From positions 1-29,263 of the forward strand of contig KN894274.1 in the NCBI GenBank assembly GCA_000934455.1: 29,263 nucleotides of DNA, given 5' to 3'. Shown here piece after piece: positions 24,702 to 29,263 of the stretch (position 1 is the stretch's first letter; the number at the start of each line of letters is the position of its first letter). The notes beneath the pieces were generated by a model. That model had not been told where the DNA came from, did not search any database, and saw only the letters and a program-made list of their open reading frames with translations. The stretch is from Apostichopus parvimensis. Lineage: Eukaryota > Echinodermata > Holothuroidea > Aspidochirotida > Stichopodidae. The translations under genes were made by a program, and so were the position numbers.

Positions 24702-25771
24702 ATGGATTGGATCAGGAGTCATTTACAAAGCATACTACCGGACAGAGAACATGGCAACCTGGACTACGGGCACAGTATCCAAGGCAAGGAAGACAAGGAA
24801 GATAGTAACGACACAGTGGTGGTAGAAGAGGTAGAGGATGGGGAGTTTATGGATATAGAGGCCGGTGGCACGGAGGGACCATCAAAAGAAAGGAAACCGG
24901 AACAATATCAGACTGACAGTGGAAGAACTGAACACACATCAGCTGTGGATTTTATAAAGACAGGATTAGACGGCCATGATGATGATATAGGCCGTACAGA
25001 GAGTGAAATACGTTCTCCATCCAATACTGATGATGCAGGCCAGAGTCAATTAAGTGAAAAAATCGAAATGGAGTACCAAATGGTGACTGAACAGGATTTG
25101 TTGGGTGTTCGAGGAGGCCAGGGCCGGATAGAGCAGGTATTACCACAGGACATGGCAGAGTTAGAACGAACAAGGCACAAGAAATCTCAAATGGAGGAAA
25201 GTTCAACACTGTCTGGATTGTTAACATTTGTGGAGACATTAGAAGCTGATGTTCCTGTTGCCAGAGGGCAGGAGGTCCTGCAGTGCGTAAATAGTAGAGA
25301 CATGCACGGAGATATTTCAGATGATGGTTTAGACTCAAGAGGATCAAATCATGGGGACGGTGCATCACCACGGGGTGGCATGGCGCAGCTACATAAGACA
25401 CCGGACGAACCTCAAGCTATAGATGAAATGTCCAAATTATCTTTCGAAAGGCCTTCGTACGAACCAGTGCCCCTCATTCGTGTGAAGTCGTCAGCACACG
25501 TTCATTCGGAATCGTCCGATGATGTATTCTTCCAGACTTACAGGAGGAGCGGAAGAAACTTCTCTCTTCCTACGTTATCAGGAACAGCACCCCATCTTCA
25601 TCCCACAGAGTTGATGATGCTAGAGAATGTGCTTTGGGAACTTAAAAGCGAATTGGAAGATGAAATACTGCTGGAGAAGCCTCTCGTAGACAGACGGAAA
25701 TCGTCATTGCCGGGCACGCTTGTAGATGTAGGGGCGTTGAAGCCTACTTCCAACCAAGTCATCATACAATG
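24702..25771 (+). CDS. IQSEC: IQSEC/BRAG-like ARF-GEF, N-terminal coding exon (partial gene)
   Basis: This exon encodes residues 1-356 plus two bases of codon 357 of a protein whose next exon identifies it as IQSEC-like. The start is the ATG at 24702: an in-frame TAG lies at 24663-24665, no other ATG occurs between 24517 and 24702, and the context is good (A at -3, G at +4). The protein opens MDWIRSHLQSILP, then turns acidic and polar (about 30-55, VVVEEVEDGEFMDIEA) and looks mostly disordered. A leucine- and glutamate-rich segment at about 303-326 (around MMLENVLWELKSELEDEILL) should be helical. Basophilic kinase-like sites occur at RRSGRNFS (281-288) and RRKSS (331-335). It ends at donor ATG|GTATCA (25771/25772), whose phase fits the acceptor at 28667. 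I see no homology to the vertebrate IQSEC1/2/3 N termini, so this part may be lineage-specific. It may be a first exon or a coding exon behind a 5' UTR intron. That it codes is likely; its place in this gene rests on phase and adjacency. Confidence 0.8.
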
Positions 25772-25838
25772 GTATCAGTCTCAATTCACACTTTGTTATT
25801 TCTTTACTTCTATTTACGATAAAAGATGTATAGAGTAA

Positions 25839-25844
25839 AATAAA
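25839..25844 (+). terminator. Candidate intronic polyadenylation signal AATAAA
   Basis: If the donor at 25772 is not used, the frame continues for 21 codons to TAA at 25836-25838, and AATAAA follows at once. A T- and G-containing stretch (gttgttta, about 25869) lies a little downstream. Such a transcript would encode a 378-residue N-terminal protein lacking every catalytic domain. AATAAA is common by chance in DNA this AT-rich, so the call is weak. Confidence 0.25.
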
Positions 25845-26196
25845 CAATTTTCTATTCCCACTTTCCAACTGTTGTTTATACAGTTTGCAGTTTCTTTGGA
25901 TGTAATTCATTCCTTGAATCTTCAAATTTCATGTAAAGACAACACTGTTTTGGAAATTGTAATTTCATGGCATGAAACCCTTCAGTTAAACGTTTCATCT
26001 TCAAAAGTGTCCCGCAATATTAATAAAGCACTTGGAGAGTCGTCAAAGTCATATTTCAAAGTCATCATGGAGTGAAGGGAGTTTCTAGTCCTTTGTCTTT
26101 TATCATTCAAGTTCTTTGTCATATGTCAGTGCTCAAATTTATATATAAATTCCATCCCTACAATTTCAAAATATTTAGTCACTTGATGGAAATACA

Positions 26197-26650
26197 AAGT
26201 GCTTAAAGGCATCGAAGACCCGCCCCAAACCGTGTGCCACGCTCTGAAAAAGTTAACTTTCCATTGCTTGCAAGTGAAGTTTTCTTCATGTCCCTACAAA
26301 ATGCAGACAGTAATGAAACGTGATACCTTGTTATCTTTAGCTGGGCCTGAGATGTCCATCGCTGCTATGTACACTGTGCTGTGGGTATTGACTGCAGCTG
26401 TATGTACTGACTGTACACTAGTGTCTAATTACCGACGGTAGCAAGCTGTGTGTGTATTTACTGGGATCGATGGTGGTGTCTAGCACTTCTGTTACACCTC
26501 ATTTGAAACTAGGTCAGATTACCGGCATTAGGCGTTTCTTTTTGCGCGAGTCTTCACACCCTTCAAGGAAAGTCTGTGTGCAGGGGTGATGTCTTTCTAT
26601 GCATATTGCTGTCTGCCATACAGCATAGTGTGGCAATTTACCGGCAGAAC
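26197..26650. repeat. Complex GC-richer intronic block, possible unclassified dispersed repeat
   Basis: The block starts near cttaaaggcatcgaagaccc and is clearly richer in GC and CpG than the rest of the intron. Three related cores appear: ATTACCGACGG (26428), ATTACCGGCAT (26518) and TTTACCGGCAG (26637). An 80-codon open frame (26199-26441) has no recognisable protein. The composition and the sharp start resemble a mobile-element insertion, but I see no terminal repeats or target-site duplication. Confidence 0.3.
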
Positions 26651-27400
26651 AAACGTTCATATATGGTTTACAGTCATGAGAGATATTGCATATCTAGAGT
26701 AAATTAATACAGAGTATCAATACATTTAAATAGTTACATGAAAGGAAGCAAGCCTGTGTCTGATACATCAAGTTTGATAGTTAATAGTGCAGTACAATTG
26801 TTGTTTAAACTTTCATAATTTGTATTGTTCTGTTTTGTTTTACTTCTTTGGCCATGATTCTGAGAAGTTGTAAGTTCTAACCCAGAAAACGATGTCTTAA
26901 TGTCCCCAACAATTTGAAGTTGAAGCTTAAAGTCGTTACATAATTTGAGTTTATATTACAGGTCAGTGCCTGTTTGTATCAATTACATGTGTTTTTGAAT
27001 AAAGGGTTTTCTATAAACCCTTTACCAGCTTCCTGGTTGACTGACTACACAGACTGCCATACATATATCACTATTACAGTTTCATGCATAAAGTATGCAT
27101 TGAGTGCCATTTATATAAACTAACCATTAACCAATATACTCTCTAAGCTAGAAGCCATTTCAGTACCCTGCAGTACTGTGTGTCTCAGTTTGGAAATCTA
27201 TAAATACAGCTTGCACTTTCATCTCCACTTTGATGGTACAAATGTAATTGCCAGTGTGACCTTGTGAGTTTCATTTGATTTAAAGCACTCTGTTTACTGT
27301 TTATTGAACGGTGGATGTTGAAGCTGATTCTGTATTGCTTTTGGTACTTACAATCTGCTTATCGGTACTCATAGGGCAGAGGAGTTTGCGTGGGGCTTGC

Positions 27401-27445
27401 GGGAAGGAAGGGAGGGGAGGGGAGGGGAGGGAGGGAGGGAGGGAG
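27401..27445 (+). repeat. GGGA/GGGGA purine tract, quadruplex-capable
   Basis: An imperfect tandem of GGGGA and GGGA units, with more than four G triplets separated by single A. It lies inside the IQSEC-like intron on the transcribed-sense strand. A minus-strand open frame across it is a by-product of the repeat. Confidence 0.75.
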
Positions 27446-28026
27446 TCCAAGTGAGTTTAGAGACCGTAACTTCAGGTTTTGGTTGCCGTTGCTGACATCT
27501 CTATAGATCAATGCTGTACAATTTGAACTTGCAAAAGGGACACTACAGTATATCCATTGATGGCAGTCAACATGGCCATATAAATGAACAGACAATTTTG
27601 CCTGTGCATGTGCATTTCTAATGATAATTTCTTATTTATATATTTCTAGCAGTTAACCATACTTTTACTCTGTTCCTTGTGACTTTTGTGAACACCTCTT
27701 AGCATGATTTCTTGAAAGGAAAAATTAAGCCCTTAACATCTTGATACAAGTGATTGCTACAAGGGTTTGTTTTAATATATCTTTTGTATATAAACAAGAA
27801 GATACACTTAATACTAGATAGGAACAGCTACTCGGTATTAAATGAAAGGTCTGTGAGCTAGTTTATTAAGATGTTTATCTAAGTGTCATTAACTCCAACC
27901 AACTATTAAAAGTGAATCAAATAGAAGCAATTACTTAATAGAAACAAAATTCAGTGACACACTGCCCTTTTGCCAGGCTTATGTCATAACAAAGTATGAA
28001 CACCGAGGCACTTACAAAACTATAAG

Positions 28027-28107
28027 ATGACATTGAAATTAGCATATATATCCACGTATCTATTACATGACATTGAAGTTAGCATATAGATATCCATGTA
28101 TCTATTT
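28027..28107. repeat. 40-bp tandem duplication in the intron
   Basis: The unit atgacattgaaattagcata...ccacgtatctatt (28027-28066) is repeated with a few changes from 28067 (atgacattgaagttagcata...ccatgtatctatt). Confidence 0.8.
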
Positions 28108-28666
28108 TGCAATGTTAACTTTGATTGGGGTGGTTGTGATGTAACATCAATCAGCTTTTTTTGGGGGACACTGTAGGGAAATCTCATTGAAACTAATTAC
28201 AGGCTTCTTTATAGTCTATATAAGGACGAAAACTAATGTGTAAGTGTCTGAAGATTGCTAATAGGAACACCTTTGCAGTTGTTGTTGGATTTCCTAAAGA
28301 AACACAACATTTAATATAGTATGAAGTGTTTGATTATTTTGTACATAATTATCAGATACCAATGGGATTCATCTTTGTAAATCATAAATAATATTGGAGA
28401 GGAAACAATCCTCTCGACTGCTTGGAGTGATCTAAACTATATAAGCTCATTCTTTCTCGTTTAGGTTTTGAGGTTAATATGTTTAACAGGTGTTTGGTAG
28501 TTCCCAAGTGCTTGTTGGTACAGTATACTGGAAGTGAGCCATCCTTTCATTGGTTGGAAGTATAATATCTCTTAATCTGAATACATATCACTTAAATCTA
28601 TGAAAACATATTTAGTCTGGATTTTAATCAGCTCACGGTTGATATTTTTTTCTTTTTCTGTCACAG

Positions 28667-29114
28667 GGACTCTTCCGAGGCTGCTTCCAACAGAAGGATC
28701 AGCTCACCAATTGTAAGGACTGATGAACTGAGGGAAGCCCACGAGCGTCTCGAAACACCGCCCCCTACTAAACCCAGAAAACTAGTCACCCCAGCAGTGA
28801 GCAAGAGGGGTGGGGACATCCCAGTTAAAGCGATCAAAATCCAAACAGATAGGAATAAGAACTCCACCAAACCCGGCGGCACCAATGATACCATCTACGA
28901 AGACAGGGAGTCCCCTCAGAACAACAGAAGAAGTGGCGCTTACACCCCTCCGAACAGGAACCGCAGGCCCGACTCTAAGATATCACCCCAGGGGAAGCCC
29001 CCTCTCAGACGGGAGAAATCAATAACTCAACGTCGGGAGGAAGAGAGGCAGATCCAGAAATCGAGAGCTTTCAGCAATTCGTATGAACTGTCAGCTGATC
29101 TGTATAATAAACAA
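28667..29114 (+). CDS. IQSEC: IQSEC/BRAG-like ARF-GEF, second coding exon ending just before the IQ motif
   Basis: The exon follows a strong acceptor (T-rich tract then tcacag at 28661-28666). It contributes one base to codon 357, then 149 codons (residues 358-506) without a stop, and ends at a consensus donor CAA|GTAAGT (29114/29115), phase 0. The protein is basic and proline-rich. TPPPTKPRK (about 387-395) contains a PxxPxK-type SH3 ligand, and RREKS near 471-475 is a possible kinase site. The C-terminal stretch REEERQIQK + SRAFSNSYELSADLYNKQ (480-506) matches, from memory, the block in vertebrate IQSEC1/2 of the form EEEx(I)KRS(R/K)(S/A)LS(E/D)SYELS(S/T)DLQDK(Q/K), which is followed there by VEMLERKYGG and the IQ motif. 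IQSEC proteins are ARF GTPase exchange factors (IQ, Sec7, PH) acting at the cell cortex, synapses and in Drosophila myoblast fusion. Those domains lie beyond this window, so the exchange activity itself cannot be checked here. The alternative is an unrelated disordered protein, which I think unlikely given about 18 aligned positions. Confidence 0.85.
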
Positions 29115-29263
29115 GTAAGTCAAAGGTCGTCAGATAACTAACTATATACTACATGATTTCAATTTCAAGAAGAATGCAGAAAAGTGGCTTTAAGTTTGTA
29201 AAATTGTCAGGTCAAGTTTAATACTTCATCAAAGTATGACAGATCAACAAGTATGACATCATC
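29115..29263 (+). other. Start of the next intron of the IQSEC-like gene
   Basis: The sequence begins GTAAGTC, a consensus splice donor, directly after the codon CAA. Reading through instead gives a stop within nine codons (29139-29141). The rest is AT-rich with no further coding signal to the window end. Confidence 0.75.

Larger units (their letters stand above)
25772..28666 (+). other. Intron of the IQSEC-like gene (2,895 bp)
   Basis: The intron runs from GTATCAGTC at 25772 to a T-rich tract and TCACAG ending at 28666. The left exon ends with TG of a codon and the right exon begins with G, so splicing gives TGG and keeps both reading frames open. The nearest other GT in the left exon (25758) would be phase 0 and would break the frame. 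I saw no further exon inside, but a small one of neutral phase cannot be excluded. Contents: an AATAAA just after the read-through stop, a complex block at 26197-26650, a short hairpin at 27001-27023, a purine tract at 27401-27445 and a 40-bp duplication at 28027-28107. Confidence 0.7.

Noticed and set aside
24608..24805. Overlapping + strand frame before the ATG
   Set aside because: Begins at a non-ATG codon in a different frame and shows no protein features; the 24702 frame is far longer and splices in phase.
24952..25401. 149-codon open frame on the minus strand
   Set aside because: It lies wholly antisense to the 24702-25771 coding exon and has no recognisable family, start context or splice signals.
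26199..26441. 80-codon frame in the intron
   Set aside because: No family features; the frame's length follows from the GC-richer composition of the block.
28720..28756. Hammerhead-ribozyme-like core (CTGATGA ... CGAAAC) on the + strand
   Set aside because: No pairing stem II between the two core pieces, and the bases are explained by the open coding frame of the second IQSEC-like exon.
1..29263. CRISPR, operon, phage, toxin-antitoxin or other prokaryotic systems
   Set aside because: No regularly spaced repeats, no compact gene clusters and clear spliced-gene organisation; the window is eukaryotic.

Overview
This is a eukaryotic nuclear genomic window. It is AT-rich and almost entirely non-coding, with spliced coding sequence only near the right end. 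There are no operons, bacterial ribosome-binding sites, CRISPR arrays, phage genes or rRNA genes, and I found no convincing tRNA. The style suggests a marine invertebrate, probably an echinoderm: dispersed 'tatatagcgcc...gctttacaaag' repeats with (AAT)n ends, a Penelope-type retroelement remnant, and many poly-G/poly-C runs in an AT-rich background. That is inference from repeat style; I cannot name the species. A 235-base N run (10101-10335) marks an assembly gap.

The one gene I can support lies on the + strand at the right end. A coding exon (24702-25771) and a second one (28667-29114) are separated by a 2.9-kb intron. They join in a consistent phase: two bases of a codon on one side, one on the other, giving TGG (Trp). 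Together they encode about 506 residues and the gene continues past the window. The end of the second exon, SRAFSNSYELSADLYNKQ preceded by a charged REEERQIQK segment, closely resembles the segment just before the IQ motif in IQSEC/BRAG proteins, the ARF guanine-nucleotide exchange factors related to Drosophila Schizo/Loner. The IQ, Sec7 and PH domains must lie downstream. The window therefore holds the long, acidic, probably disordered N-terminal part of an IQSEC-like protein plus upstream DNA.

Layout: 1-600 featureless; about 619-947 a dispersed repeat copy in minus orientation; 951-3600 AT-rich non-coding DNA; 3615-3905 a complex, homeodomain-site-rich block that looks like a conserved non-coding element; 3906-13218 non-coding with microsatellites, a second weaker regulatory-looking block (4620-4760) and the gap; 13219-13491 a second copy of the dispersed repeat with an internal 95-bp duplication; 13492-23140 non-coding with a dense set of G/C runs and a CCAAT-containing block (15290-15800); 23141-23690 the degraded 3' end of a Penelope-like element in minus orientation; 23691-24701 upstream and possible promoter/5' UTR sequence; 24702-29114 the IQSEC-like exons and intron.

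No clear novel multi-gene system is present. The items most worth following up are the unusual N-terminal exon of the IQSEC-like gene with a possible intronic polyadenylation isoform, the candidate conserved element at 3.6-3.9 kb, and the complex intronic block at 26.2-26.65 kb.
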